DNA of 64,000 bases. Source: Akkermansia muciniphila. GTDB taxonomy: Bacteria; Verrucomicrobiota; Verrucomicrobiia; Verrucomicrobiales; V1-33. The DNA lies in NCBI GenBank assembly GCA_945900785.1, contig CAMDJM010000009.1, positions 1-64,000 of the forward strand, given 5' to 3'. A program made the translations under genes and the position numbers. Below are positions 1-8,374 of this stretch, piece after piece. Within the stretch, counting starts at the first letter, position 1. Each line of letters begins with the position of its first letter. Below the pieces are notes generated by a model, which saw only the letters and a program-made list of their open reading frames with translations, was not told the DNA's origin and did no database searches.

Positions 1-514
1 CGGGACGCAGGGTCATTTTTAGAAGGCTGGTTTGTCCTTTGCCGCGCGACCACCGCGCCTCCGGGACAGCAACCAACCTTGTATTCAACCATGGCAGGGT
101 TTTGGCAGCCAGCAAGCAAATTGATACAAATTCACCAAAGCAGAATTAATCAAGGAAATTAAGCCGGGTATTTACTTTGTAAGCTGGACAGAAACACATT
201 CGCTTGGAGAAAACCCCAATGGATATGAGGAAACGAGGGATTATGGAGAAAAGGACATCCCAATGCAGCGCCCTTCCTATCTTTTGGAGACCGAAAACAC
301 ATCCTCCTCGAAATGAGCTTTAATGGAGCGGTGGCGGCCCATCGAAACGGTGAAGGTGCTGGAGGCAGACGGATAAAACAATTTACCAGGCAATTTGCAA
401 TTATCCCCCCCCTGAATTTTTTTGGGCAATTCAGGAAGCCGATGGCGTTTATTCAGCAGTCCATCCGCCCGGATTGGCCGGCCGGTTTTTCCCGGTCTCA
501 ACCCTTATATCACC
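1..514. other. No gene recognised (left edge of window)
   Basis: I see no convincing coding region here. The short open frames on both strands have no recognisable motif, signal peptide or start context. The stretch is more AT-rich than the flanking genes, especially around 110-300, so it is probably intergenic and may hold the promoter of the metallophosphatase that begins at 515. The gene to the left lies outside the window. Confidence 0.5.
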
Positions 515-1522
515 ATGACCTTTTTCACCCGTCGCCGTGCCTTGAAAACCCTCTTTTGCTCCAGTGCCGCATTGGGGCTGAATCTTTCGCCACGCCAGGC
601 CCTGGCGGACGGATTGGACATGCCGGAGGACCGGCATTTCATGATGCTGGGGGATTTCGGCAGCATGGAAAAACCAATGGAAGCCGTTGCGTCAGGTATG
701 ACCCGTTACGTGAGCAAACGCCCACTCCGCCCGGAGGGCCTCTGGCTGCTGGGCGACAACTTTTACAAGGAAGTGAAGGGAGGGGTGAAGTCCCCGCGCT
801 GGCGCAGCGGATTTGAAGATCTCTTTCCGGAAAAGGTCTTTCCGGGTCCCTGCTGGGCCATGCTGGGCAACCATGACTATCATGACACCACGGATGGCGA
901 ACAGATCCAACTGGACTACGCCAAACAGCCAGAAACGCGATGGAAAATGCCGGCCAAGTATTACCGTGTGGACTGGCCTGCGGAGAAGCCTATCGTGACC
1001 TTCCTTGTGCTGGATACCAATTGGCGCTCCATCAATGAGAGGCTGCACGGCTCCCCGGTGGGCAACCGCAAGCCATGGTGGCTCAGTGCGGCGGAGGAAG
1101 CGGCTCAACACCAGTGGCTGACCGCAGAACTGGCCAAGCCCCGGACGACACCCTGGCTGATCTGTCTGGGCCATCATCCGTTTTATTCCAATGGCTCCCA
1201 TGGCGATACCAAAACCCTGATCGAAACGTGGGGCCCGCTCTTCCAGCAGCATGGGGTGCATCTCTATTGTGGCGGCCATGATCACGATCTCCAGCATCTG
1301 GAATTGGAGGGTTTGAAAACCAGCTTTGTTGTCTCCGGTGCCGGCGGAGCCCGGGTCCGGAATCTGAAGAATGCACGCAAGGTGCCGTTCAATCAAGCCG
1401 TCCATGGATTCAGTCATCTCCAGGTGAACGCTTCCCGGCTGCTGCTGCGCCACATTGATGCCAATGGCCAACAACTGCACGCCTTCAGCAAGACGCCGGA
1501 CGGCAAGATAACGGTTTTGTAA
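515..1522 (+). CDS. Exported purple-acid-phosphatase-like metallophosphoesterase
   Basis: Protein of 335 residues. The start at 515 puts a twin-arginine-like signal (TRRRALK, a hydrophobic stretch, then an Ala-rich cleavage site near RQALA) at the very N-terminus. A longer frame reaches back to 422, but its extra 31 residues look non-coding. Calcineurin-type metal-binding motifs appear in order: MLGDFGS, LLGDNFY, GNHDYHD, GHHPFYS and GGHDHDLQ. This is the dinuclear metal centre of phosphatases related to tartrate-resistant acid phosphatase. It probably hydrolyses phosphoesters outside the cytoplasm, but the substrate cannot be told. It converges on the beta-helix gene with a gap of only 6 bases. 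Confidence 0.85.
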   Translation: MTFFTRRRALKTLFCSSAALGLNLSPRQALADGLDMPEDRHFMMLGDFGSMEKPMEAVASGMTRYVSKRPLRPEGLWLLGDNFYKEVKGGVKSPRWRSGFEDLFPEKVFPGPCWAMLGNHDYHDTTDGEQIQLDYAKQPETRWKMPAKYYRVDWPAEKPIVTFLVLDTNWRSINERLHGSPVGNRKPWWLSAAEEAAQHQWLTAELAKPRTTPWLICLGHHPFYSNGSHGDTKTLIETWGPLFQQHGVHLYCGGHDHDLQHLELEGLKTSFVVSGAGGARVRNLKNARKVPFNQAVHGFSHLQVNASRLLLRHIDANGQQLHAFSKTPDGKITVL

Positions 1523-1528
1523 ATCCGC

Positions 1529-3373
1529 TCAGGGCCGCCCGGCGTAGGGCAGGGTGTGTCCTTCGCCGCGCTTCAATTCCTTGACCGCCGCCCCACGCCG
1601 TTCGCGGGCCAGGGTCGCGAACGGATCGCCGGAATAACAAACTTCACTGAAAAAGGCAAAAATGGAACTGTCCTGGGTATCGAACATCGGGGCCAGCTTT
1701 CCCGCCGTGGTGGTGTAGCTGAAGGTGCCCAGAATCTCCGACTGGCCACCATGCCGGGTCTCCACCAGGGTGCCGCCCCGTTCCGTTTTATAACCAAGCA
1801 CCCAGGCCTTGCCGCCGTCATTCAGGAAGTGCGTGCCTTCATTCTCAATGTTCAATTGCCGGGCGAAAACCTTTTGGTTTTTCACGGCCAGCTCATGCCC
1901 GGCTACATCCTCAAAAAAGATCGTCCCGGTGCCCTGGCTGTAAATCCGGGCTCCCACGCTGCGCAGCACCACGGTGCGGCTGGTCGTGTTTTCGATCCCG
2001 CTAAGGATGCTCCCGAAGTGTTCAAAGGTCACCGTTTCTCCCGGTCCTTCAATGCGGAAAGCCCGGGGCGATTTGGAGAAATAATCAATCTGCCCGCCCA
2101 GTCCGATGATCCGCTTCACCTTCCCCCGGAGGATCACGGGCTTGGTTAGGGCATAGTGGCCCGGCAGAAACAGCGTGGCCACGCCGGAATCCGCCGCCCG
2201 CTGGATCGCCTCCGCAGCATCCTGCCCTCCCGTGGGATCGGCACCAAAGGCATCGGCCACCGCCCATTTGGCAGGATCCTCACGCGGAAATTCCGGGGTT
2301 TCCTCCACCGGCAGGCGCAGCGAATCAGCCCGGCCCGGGTAGAGGGTGGCCGCCGGTTGTGAAAAATACTCTATCACCACCGGGCCGGCGCTTCCAGGTT
2401 TGTCCTCACCCGTCACCCGCAGGGCAGCAGCAAAGTCCGGGGTGGCCACGTCACCCAGGGCGCGTCCATAGCCCGCCGTCCTCACATCCCGCAGCATCAT
2501 CCGGCCGCCGTTGTAATTGATCAGCGCCGGCTTGCCTGCCGCGTCGCCGGTGCCCTTCAAATCAGCCTCCAGCAGGCAAAAGGTGCCATAACTGCGCACC
2601 GCCGGCACCGTGTTATCGCTGCGGAGGCCACGGATGGCGATCGCTTGCCCCTCATTTTCAAAACCAAACTCCCGCTGCCGCCTCAGGGTCAGGAATTCAA
2701 AGGTCTGGCTATTGACGGAACGGCCGGTCACTACGCCCTTCCCAAAGCCCTCCACCACCACCCGGCGCACCAGCAGGGGTCCATTCATGTCACGGTGCGC
2801 GAGGTCCAGCCCGGCCACGCCCTGTCCATCTTCGGAGCGGATATAGCAATCCCGCACCGCGCCGTAATTGTTGCTGTAAAATTGCAGGCCCACCGCTCCC
2901 GGATTCCCCCGGCCAGTGCTGAAAGTCAGATGCTGCACATGGTTATGAAACCAGTCCGCCGAGCCGAATCCGCCACACCACATCAGACTCTGCGGCTGCT
3001 TCGGATCGGTAAAAGTGCCATCCTTGAGGCGGATCACGGTCTTTTCCGCCGACTCCCCCTGGAGGGTGGTGAAGCCCCAATTGTCGTGCCCGGCGAACTG
3101 CTTCGGCCATTTCAGAGTCGCGCTGATCAGATAGGTCCCTGCTGGCAAATAAATGAAATGATGGCGACCGGTGTGTTCATTGATCGCCTGCTGCAGGGCA
3201 GCCGTATCATCGGTCTTTCCATCCCCCTTTGCCTGATAGGGTGGCTTGGTCACGTCCACCACATTGGGATGGGCCGGAAAGCGGATGCCTTCGGCAGCCG
3301 GTTGAAAAGGATCGGCCGCCCAAGCCCGGGTCGCGCCCCAGCAGGCCATCAACAGGAGAAATCCGGGATGCAT
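1529..3373 (-). CDS. Secreted pectate-lyase-3-type beta-helix protein
   Basis: Protein of 614 residues with a Sec signal peptide (MHPGFLLLMACWGATRAWA). Just after it comes the signature of the pectate lyase superfamily 3 fold: a GDGKTDDTAALQQAI segment followed by the IYLPAGTYLIS strand. A second, weaker copy sits in the C-terminal half (FGADPTGGQDAAEAIQ, then TLFLPGHYALT). The protein is therefore probably two right-handed beta-helices in tandem. Family members act on or bind polysaccharides, but I see no diagnostic catalytic residues, so the substrate is open. It lies downstream of the copper cluster on the same strand and is unrelated to it by content. Confidence 0.75.
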   Translation of the reverse strand: MHPGFLLLMACWGATRAWAADPFQPAAEGIRFPAHPNVVDVTKPPYQAKGDGKTDDTAALQQAINEHTGRHHFIYLPAGTYLISATLKWPKQFAGHDNWGFTTLQGESAEKTVIRLKDGTFTDPKQPQSLMWCGGFGSADWFHNHVQHLTFSTGRGNPGAVGLQFYSNNYGAVRDCYIRSEDGQGVAGLDLAHRDMNGPLLVRRVVVEGFGKGVVTGRSVNSQTFEFLTLRRQREFGFENEGQAIAIRGLRSDNTVPAVRSYGTFCLLEADLKGTGDAAGKPALINYNGGRMMLRDVRTAGYGRALGDVATPDFAAALRVTGEDKPGSAGPVVIEYFSQPAATLYPGRADSLRLPVEETPEFPREDPAKWAVADAFGADPTGGQDAAEAIQRAADSGVATLFLPGHYALTKPVILRGKVKRIIGLGGQIDYFSKSPRAFRIEGPGETVTFEHFGSILSGIENTTSRTVVLRSVGARIYSQGTGTIFFEDVAGHELAVKNQKVFARQLNIENEGTHFLNDGGKAWVLGYKTERGGTLVETRHGGQSEILGTFSYTTTAGKLAPMFDTQDSSIFAFFSEVCYSGDPFATLARERRGAAVKELKRGEGHTLPYAGRP

Positions 3374-3440
3374 GAGGGGAAAAAGGCAGCCACCGGCGAT
3401 GCCCCATCCACGGGCACCGCCAGCAGGGCCTGGGTTCAGG

Positions 3441-3725
3441 TTATTTCTTGAGTTTTGCGAGGTATTTTGCAGGATCCTTTATGAACTTGGGTTTGCAGGA
3501 TTTGCAGCAGAGTTTGATCTCCTGGCCTTCGTGGGTGAAGACGACCGGCTTGCCCATGCTGCCGAGTTTTTCATCGGAGACGATGCAGGTATCGAGGGGA
3601 TAGGGTTTGACTTTGGGTGCCTCGACTGGGGGCGGGCTGGGAGCAGGTTTGGGCTCTTCCGCACGGAGCACGGGGGCGGAGAGGACGAGAAGAGCGGCAA
3701 GACTGAGGAGCAGGGTTGTTTTCAT
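3441..3725 (-). CDS. Exported YHS/TRASH-like metal-binding small protein (paralogue 1)
   Basis: Protein of 94 residues from the ATG at 3725; a TTG 15 bases upstream is a weaker start. It has a Sec signal peptide (MKTTLLLSLAALLVLSAPVLRAEE), a proline-rich linker, and a compact C-terminal domain with CIVSDEKLGSMG, then KLCCKSCKPKF and DPAKYL. One Cys, then CC-x-x-C, with aromatic and DP residues, resembles the YHS/TRASH class of treble-clef metal-binding domains. Its closest relative in the window is the next gene (3774-4016), which shares the whole pattern. Being last in the copper cluster, it is inferred to be a periplasmic copper-binding protein; no function is proven. Confidence 0.65.
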   Translation of the reverse strand: MKTTLLLSLAALLVLSAPVLRAEEPKPAPSPPPVEAPKVKPYPLDTCIVSDEKLGSMGKPVVFTHEGQEIKLCCKSCKPKFIKDPAKYLAKLKK

Positions 3726-3773
3726 TTGGGTGGTGTTCAATACGTGGGTTTTGGCTTGATTGACAGCGGCAGA

Positions 3774-4016
3774 TTACAGTTTTCCGAGATATTTGGCGGG
3801 GTCAGCCGCGAATTTTTTGATGCAGGGTTTGCAGCAGAATTTTACTTCCTGACCATTGTGGACTTCAGTGATAACGGGGCCCATGGAGCCCAGGGTATTG
3901 CCGGAGACAATGCAGGTGTTTTTAAGATAGGGCTTTACGCCGCTGCCGCCGGAGGAAGCGCAGGAGCTGAGGATGAGGCCGATGGCGGCGAGGAGGAGAG
4001 CGGGGGTGCTTTTCAT
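3774..4016 (-). CDS. YHS/TRASH-like metal-binding lipoprotein (paralogue 2)
   Basis: Protein of 80 residues. The N-terminus ends in a lipobox-like LSSC, so it is likely a lipoprotein. The domain (NTCIVSGNTLGSMG, FCCKPCIKKF, DPAKYLGKL) is a clear paralogue of the 3441-3725 product, with all four cysteines kept. The two probably arose by tandem duplication, one staying lipid-anchored and the other soluble in the periplasm. It lies 53 bases downstream of the multicopper oxidase gene on the same strand and is probably cotranscribed. Copper binding is inferred from context and the Cys pattern. The start codon is preceded by an A/C-rich leader without a Shine-Dalgarno sequence. Confidence 0.65.
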   Translation of the reverse strand: MKSTPALLLAAIGLILSSCASSGGSGVKPYLKNTCIVSGNTLGSMGPVITEVHNGQEVKFCCKPCIKKFAADPAKYLGKL

Positions 4017-4069
4017 TTGGTTTGTTTTTTGGGTTGGGTTGTGTGGTTTTCAGAGACAGGGTTCTGGAG

Positions 4070-6199
4070 TTAGAAGCGGAGATTCACGCCGCCGCCGAGG
4101 CCGTAGTCGGAGCTGTATTGGCCGACCAGGGAAAGGGATTTGGTGAGGACGTATTCGGCCCCGGCGCTCCATTCCCATTGGCTTCCGGTGTCGTAGTCGA
4201 CTTTCCCAAAGGCGGCGAGGCGGCTGGTGAGCTGGAGGGTTTTGGTGAGGGAAAGGCGTGCGTCGCCCTCACTGTCGATGAGGGCAGTGGACCAGAACAT
4301 TCCGGGCAGACGGTAGCGGAGTCCGGCGATGGCGCGGTGGTTGGCATCTTCGATATTGGTGAAGCGGGCCCCCACGAACGCGCGGAAATCGGGCCCGAGC
4401 CAGCGCTCCCAGGTGGCGTCGGTTTCGTATTCGGTCGTATCGGTGTTCTGCCAGCCGGCTTCCCACATAATTTGATAGTCATCACGGAGCTGGCGGTAGT
4501 TGATGAGGCCTTCGCTGAGATGGGACTGGAGGGAGACATTGGCCCAGAGGGCGGGCATGTCGTGGGCGTGTTCCCCGAGATTGACGCCGAGTGCTTCTGC
4601 CTGTTTGACCCCGGCTTTTTTGGGGCCCAGGGAAATGCCACTGTGATGGTGCATGGCGGGCATGTCCTTCATGTCTGGCATGTCCATCGCCATGTCGGGC
4701 ATGGTGGAAGCAGGAATGGCCTGGTCGTCTTTCACAGAGAAGACGCGGCCCATGCCGGCCATCATGTGATAGAGCAGGTGACAGTGGAACATCCAGTCGC
4801 CGGCGGTGTTGGCTTCGAACTCAATGGTGTGCCGGCCCATGGGTGGCAGGTCCACGGTGTGCTTCAGCGGGGAGCGGGTGCCGTGTTGATTGACAAGTCG
4901 GAAGAAAAATCCATGGAGGTGGATCGGGTGGTGCATCATGGTGTCATTGATGAGTTCGATGCGGAGGAGTTCTCCTTTTTTGATAGGAACGACACTTTCT
5001 TCGGTCATGGTCTTTCCGTTGAAGGACCAGAGGTAGCGCTCCATATCGCCGGTGAGGTGGAGGGCGATGCCGCGGATGGGGCGGTTTTTGGGGAAAGCAG
5101 TGGGCGTGGGGGATTCGAGGATGGGATAGGGGGCGGTGGGGCGGGGGAAGTGGACGCCGGGGCCTTCATCCAAAGCTGCTTCCAGCATGTGGTCCATGCG
5201 GTAGAGTTCTGGAAGAGGGGGATCGGTGGCCGGGTGGAGGGGGCCACTGCCGAGGGTGGCGGTGGCGTGGCCGGAGCCGTCCTGGGCGGTGGCACGGATT
5301 TGATAGGTGCCGGTGGCAGGCAGGGTGATCAGGGCGTCGTAGGTTTCGCCGATGGCCATGAGCAGACGCTCAACTTTGACGGGTTTGACGGGTTTTCCAT
5401 CCGCAGCAACGAGCGTTAGGGGGCCGGTGGAGGAGGTGAGATAGAAATAGGTGGCGGAGGAGCCATTGATGAGGCGGAGGCGGATGGTTTCGCCGGGGTT
5501 TCCGCTGAGAGTGGTGTTGGGCTGGCCATTGATGAGGAAGGCGTCGTAGGCAATATCGGAGAGGTCCATGGGCTTCATGCGGGTGCGCTCCCGGGCGAAG
5601 AAGTCAGGGAGCGCCCCGGCTTTCCATGCCCCGTAGAGGGATTGGGTGGTGCCTTTTTTCAGGGAATACCACTCGGTGGCACGGGCGAGGCTGCGGTAGA
5701 CTTCGTGGGGGTCTTCATTGGTCCAGTCGGACATGAGGAGAACTTGTTCGCGGTCAGCACGGGGGGAGGGGGGAGCGTTTTTAGGCTGGATGACGATGGC
5801 TCCGTAGAGGCCCTGCTGCTCCTGGAGGTGGGTGTGGGAGTGATACCAGTAGGTGCCGGATTGGATGATAGGAAATTCGAAGGTGTGGGTGGTGCCGGGC
5901 TGGATGGAGGGGGTGGTGACTTCCGGGACACCGTCCTGGGCATTGGGCACGAGCAGGCCGTGCCAATGAGTGGAGGTGCTATGGTGGGGGAGGTCATTAT
6001 GGACACGGATGCGGGCCCAATCGCCTTCCGTGAAGCGCAGGGTAGGGCCGGGAATGCTGCCATTCAGCGTAAGGCCGGTGACGGATTTGCCGGCGGGGGC
6101 AACCTGCGTTTCGGCAATATGCAGATCGTATTCCATCACTTTGGCGGGAGCTTGGAGGAGGGCGGCCAGCATGGCCAGTGGAATGAGGAATCGTTTCAT
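4070..6199 (-). CDS. copA: Copper-resistance multicopper oxidase fused to a CopB-like outer-membrane barrel
   Basis: Protein of 709 residues. The start at 6199 gives a Sec signal (MKRFLIPLAMLAALLQAPAKV); a longer frame upstream overlaps the next gene and is rejected. Residues about 20-490 are a three-domain multicopper oxidase with all copper motifs: HWHG (78-81), WYHSHTH (118-124), HPIHLHG, and HCHLLYHMMAGM, whose Met is a possible axial ligand. A Met/His-rich linker follows. The last 170 residues or so match the CopB outer-membrane family: alternating beta strands, tyrosines, and a final NLRF with C-terminal Phe. CopA and CopB are normally separate genes. Likely role: periplasmic Cu(I) oxidation and sequestration, tethered to the outer membrane. 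Confidence 0.88.
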   Translation of the reverse strand: MKRFLIPLAMLAALLQAPAKVMEYDLHIAETQVAPAGKSVTGLTLNGSIPGPTLRFTEGDWARIRVHNDLPHHSTSTHWHGLLVPNAQDGVPEVTTPSIQPGTTHTFEFPIIQSGTYWYHSHTHLQEQQGLYGAIVIQPKNAPPSPRADREQVLLMSDWTNEDPHEVYRSLARATEWYSLKKGTTQSLYGAWKAGALPDFFARERTRMKPMDLSDIAYDAFLINGQPNTTLSGNPGETIRLRLINGSSATYFYLTSSTGPLTLVAADGKPVKPVKVERLLMAIGETYDALITLPATGTYQIRATAQDGSGHATATLGSGPLHPATDPPLPELYRMDHMLEAALDEGPGVHFPRPTAPYPILESPTPTAFPKNRPIRGIALHLTGDMERYLWSFNGKTMTEESVVPIKKGELLRIELINDTMMHHPIHLHGFFFRLVNQHGTRSPLKHTVDLPPMGRHTIEFEANTAGDWMFHCHLLYHMMAGMGRVFSVKDDQAIPASTMPDMAMDMPDMKDMPAMHHHSGISLGPKKAGVKQAEALGVNLGEHAHDMPALWANVSLQSHLSEGLINYRQLRDDYQIMWEAGWQNTDTTEYETDATWERWLGPDFRAFVGARFTNIEDANHRAIAGLRYRLPGMFWSTALIDSEGDARLSLTKTLQLTSRLAAFGKVDYDTGSQWEWSAGAEYVLTKSLSLVGQYSSDYGLGGGVNLRF

Positions 6200-6278
6200 G
6201 AATAAGGATAGTGGAGAACGTGGCGGAGGGGCCGGGCGGGCGGAAGGAGTCACCTTCCGCCCGCTGGGAGATTGCGGA

Positions 6279-6467
6279 TTACTTGGCGCAGCAGGCAGCT
6301 TCGCAGCAATTCCCATCGCAGCAGTCGCCGGAGCATAATCCATCAGCACAGCAACTTCCATCGCAACAAGCACAGCAGGCGGCGGCGGCGGGGGCCGGGG
6401 CGCTGGTCTTGGCCTGGGCGAATGGCAGGGCGGCGAGGGCGAACGTGAGGGCGAGTAGTGTTTTCAT
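6279..6467 (-). CDS. Exported Cys-rich, metallothionein-like peptide
   Basis: Protein of 62 residues: a clean Sec signal (MKTLLALTFALAALPFAQA) and a mature part of about 43 residues holding 13 cysteines, mostly as CC pairs (ACCACCDGSCC, GDCCDGNCC, AACCAK). No histidine or aromatic residue follows the signal. Such density suggests binding of soft metal ions, as in metallothioneins, but I recognise no named family. It sits 79 bases upstream of the multicopper oxidase on the same strand, so periplasmic Cu(I) buffering is a reasonable inference. The leader is rich in A and C, with repeated CCAAAC-like units and no Shine-Dalgarno sequence. It is easily missed by gene finders because of its size and composition. 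Confidence 0.6.
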   Translation of the reverse strand: MKTLLALTFALAALPFAQAKTSAPAPAAAACCACCDGSCCADGLCSGDCCDGNCCEAACCAK

Positions 6468-6735
6468 TTCGTTTGGTGTTTTTGTTTGGTGTTTTGTTTT
6501 GGTAGTCCGGGGGTAGTCCCCGGAAAGGGTTGGAATCCTTTAATAGGGAGGGGACCCGTTGGATCCGGTGACGGGTGCTGCGGAGCCGGGTTAGTGCGGT
6601 GACAAACTACGCGCCCTCCAAAGCGGCTTTGGCTCAGGTGAGGGACCGTGGAGATCAGTCAGTCACGTGATTTTCAAAGCCGGGGGTGAACCATCGATTC
6701 ACGGAATGAGGGCGCGGTTGTCCCTCGACGTCGGC

Positions 6736-7125
6736 TCAAATTAGCAAACAGCAGCGCAGCACGCAGAGTCGCGCAGGCGGGGCCGTGGCGAAAGGTGCGC
6801 GGTCGCTGAAGGGGGCGGAAAGCGGAGTCGCTTCCGAAAGACGGGGAAGTTCCGCCAAAGTGAACAGAATGGGCAGGGAAGCCGCAATGTCCTTGGCGGC
6901 GGAAGTTGAAGAGGAGGGCAGCGGGAGGGGCGGCGCAGGATCCAGCGGCCCGGCGGGCTTTGCATCGCAACAGCAGTGGACCGCAGCCGGTTCGCAACAG
7001 GTCGTGCCGGAGTCATCCACGACGACATTGCAGACTGCGGCAGCCGGGGAAGCCATGGCCATCGACAGCGTGCCCACTGGCAGAACCAGCGAGAGGAGCA
7101 GGAGGATGGCGGTCAGCGTTTTCAC
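6736..7125 (-). CDS. Small exported Cys-rich protein, first gene of the copper cluster
   Basis: Protein of 129 residues from a GTG at 7125. This start puts a strong hydrophobic signal (VKTLTAILLLLSLVLPVGTL) at the N-terminus and lies just below a good promoter. The longer frame upstream runs into pyrC and is rejected. Visible features are a Cys cluster (TCCEPAAVHCCCDAKP), a Pro/Ala-rich middle, a second hydrophobic stretch (ASLPILFTLAELP) and a Cys-rich end (RLCVLRCCLLI). I recognise no named family. Small secreted proteins with Cys clusters and a hydrophobic tail are common at the head of metal-resistance operons, so a role in metal sensing or binding is inferred from position only. Confidence 0.5.
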   Translation of the reverse strand: MKTLTAILLLLSLVLPVGTLSMAMASPAAAVCNVVVDDSGTTCCEPAAVHCCCDAKPAGPLDPAPPLPLPSSSTSAAKDIAASLPILFTLAELPRLSEATPLSAPFSDRAPFATAPPARLCVLRCCLLI

Positions 7126-7144
7126 GGTGGGCTTCGAGTATAAA

Positions 7145-7173
7145 ATATTACGCCTGATGTCTGAGCTTGGCAA
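7145..7173 (-). promoter_or_regulatory. Sigma70-type promoter of the copper cluster
   Basis: Read on the minus strand: TTGCCA (7168-7173), 17 bases, TAATAT (7145-7150), with the GTG start at 7125 about 20 bases downstream of the -10 box. The predicted leader is very short. The octamer AATATTTT occurs twice, overlapping the -10 box and just upstream of the -35 box, and might be a regulator site. The 17-base spacing differs from the long (19-20 base) spacer expected for a CueR/MerR activator. Confidence 0.5.
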
Positions 7174-7262
7174 AATATTCCTGATGATGAGGCGGTGTGG
7201 CGGAAGATTTTCGTCCTGGGATTTTTCAAAAGGGGGCGTTTCGCAAGGCTTGGAAGGCCCTG

Positions 7263-8288
7263 CTACGCTTGGATACTCCACAGCAATTCGCGGCCGGCTT
7301 CCCATGGGATAACCTTCAAGCCGGGGTCGCCCTCGTAGGCCGAAGGCACCGTCCATGGCTGCCGGGCGAGGGTGACGGATTTGTCCGGCGGATTCAGGCC
7401 GTGGATGCGGATGGCGTTGTCGCTGACGAAAGCCTGGAGGTTTTCCAAGGCCCCGTGTTCCGCGAAAAGCTGAGCCATGCGTGGGAGCAGGAGCGGCGCG
7501 GTATACACGCCAGCGGCACAACCGCAGCATTCCTTGGCGTGCTGCGGATGGGGAGCGCTATCGCTGCCGAGCATGAGCCTGGGGTGGGCGGCCAGGGCAG
7601 CAGCGAGCAGGGCATCGCGGTCTTCCGGGCGCTTGGCGATGGGCTTGCAGAATAGGTGCGGCTGGAGCAGGCCACCGGCGACATCATCCAGCGTAATCAC
7701 CAGATGGTGTCCGGTGACGGTGGCATGGAGGTTTTCAAAACGGTCCAGCAACGCCACTGCGGCAGCCGTGGTGATGTGCTCCATTACAATACGGAGGCGG
7801 GGAAAACGGGTGGCCAGCCGCCCGTAGATGGAGAGGAATTCCGCCTCGCGGTCGAGCACAAAACCGGTGGTTTCCCCATGGACGAGGAGCGGGATGCCCA
7901 TGGCTTCCATGAGCTTCAGAGTGGGTTCGGCAGCATCGATGGAGTGGATGCCGCTATCACTATTGGTGGTGACGCCGTGCGGATAGAGCTTGATCGCGAA
8001 AAGATGCGGCTGGGCGGCGGCGAGGGCGGCTTCCGTGTAGTGCTGGAAAAAAAGCGTCATCAACGGTTGGAAGCTGGCGGCATGAGGCCCGGCGGCGGCG
8101 AGGATGCGCCCGCGGTAGGCGGTGAGCATTTCGACCGAAGTGAGCGGCGGCACCAGGTTGGGCATGATGACGGCACCCGCCAGATTTGAAGCGCTGTGGG
8201 GCGCGACAAGGCGCAGCATGTCGCCATCCCTCAGATGCAGGTGCATATCGAGCGGGCGGTGCAGAGTGATGGAATCAGGACTGGTCAT
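7263..8288 (-). CDS. pyrC: Dihydroorotase (class II, PyrC)
   Basis: Protein of 341 residues, normal for the E. coli-type enzyme. It closes carbamoyl aspartate to dihydroorotate in pyrimidine synthesis. The start at 8288 puts the zinc motif [12 protein letters not shown] close to the N-terminus as expected; an in-frame extension upstream is rejected. Other family marks are the KLYPHG segment with the carbamylated lysine, LLVHGE, MEHITT, the substrate-loop region around TGHHLVIT, and LGSDSAPHP with the catalytic aspartate. It is followed on the same strand by the copper cluster, which has its own promoter, so the two are probably not coregulated. Confidence 0.95.
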   Translation of the reverse strand: MTSPDSITLHRPLDMHLHLRDGDMLRLVAPHSASNLAGAVIMPNLVPPLTSVEMLTAYRGRILAAAGPHAASFQPLMTLFFQHYTEAALAAAQPHLFAIKLYPHGVTTNSDSGIHSIDAAEPTLKLMEAMGIPLLVHGETTGFVLDREAEFLSIYGRLATRFPRLRIVMEHITTAAAVALLDRFENLHATVTGHHLVITLDDVAGGLLQPHLFCKPIAKRPEDRDALLAAALAAHPRLMLGSDSAPHPQHAKECCGCAAGVYTAPLLLPRMAQLFAEHGALENLQAFVSDNAIRIHGLNPPDKSVTLARQPWTVPSAYEGDPGLKVIPWEAGRELLWSIQA

Positions 8289-8374
8289 TTTACCAGATAT
8301 AGTTACAGTGCAGCGGCGCTCCAGCGGGAATCCTGCTGGTTTTTCCCATCCCAACCCCACCTCTGAACTCCTCC

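Noticed and set aside
4022-5419. A 465-codon plus-strand frame opposite copA
   Set aside because: The minus strand carries complete copper-oxidase motifs; the plus frame is Gly/Val/Glu-rich shadow sequence.
7145-7173. CueR/MerR-type copper-responsive promoter
   Set aside because: The spacer is 17 bases, not 19-20, and there is no good dyad between the boxes. No merR-like gene is in the cluster.
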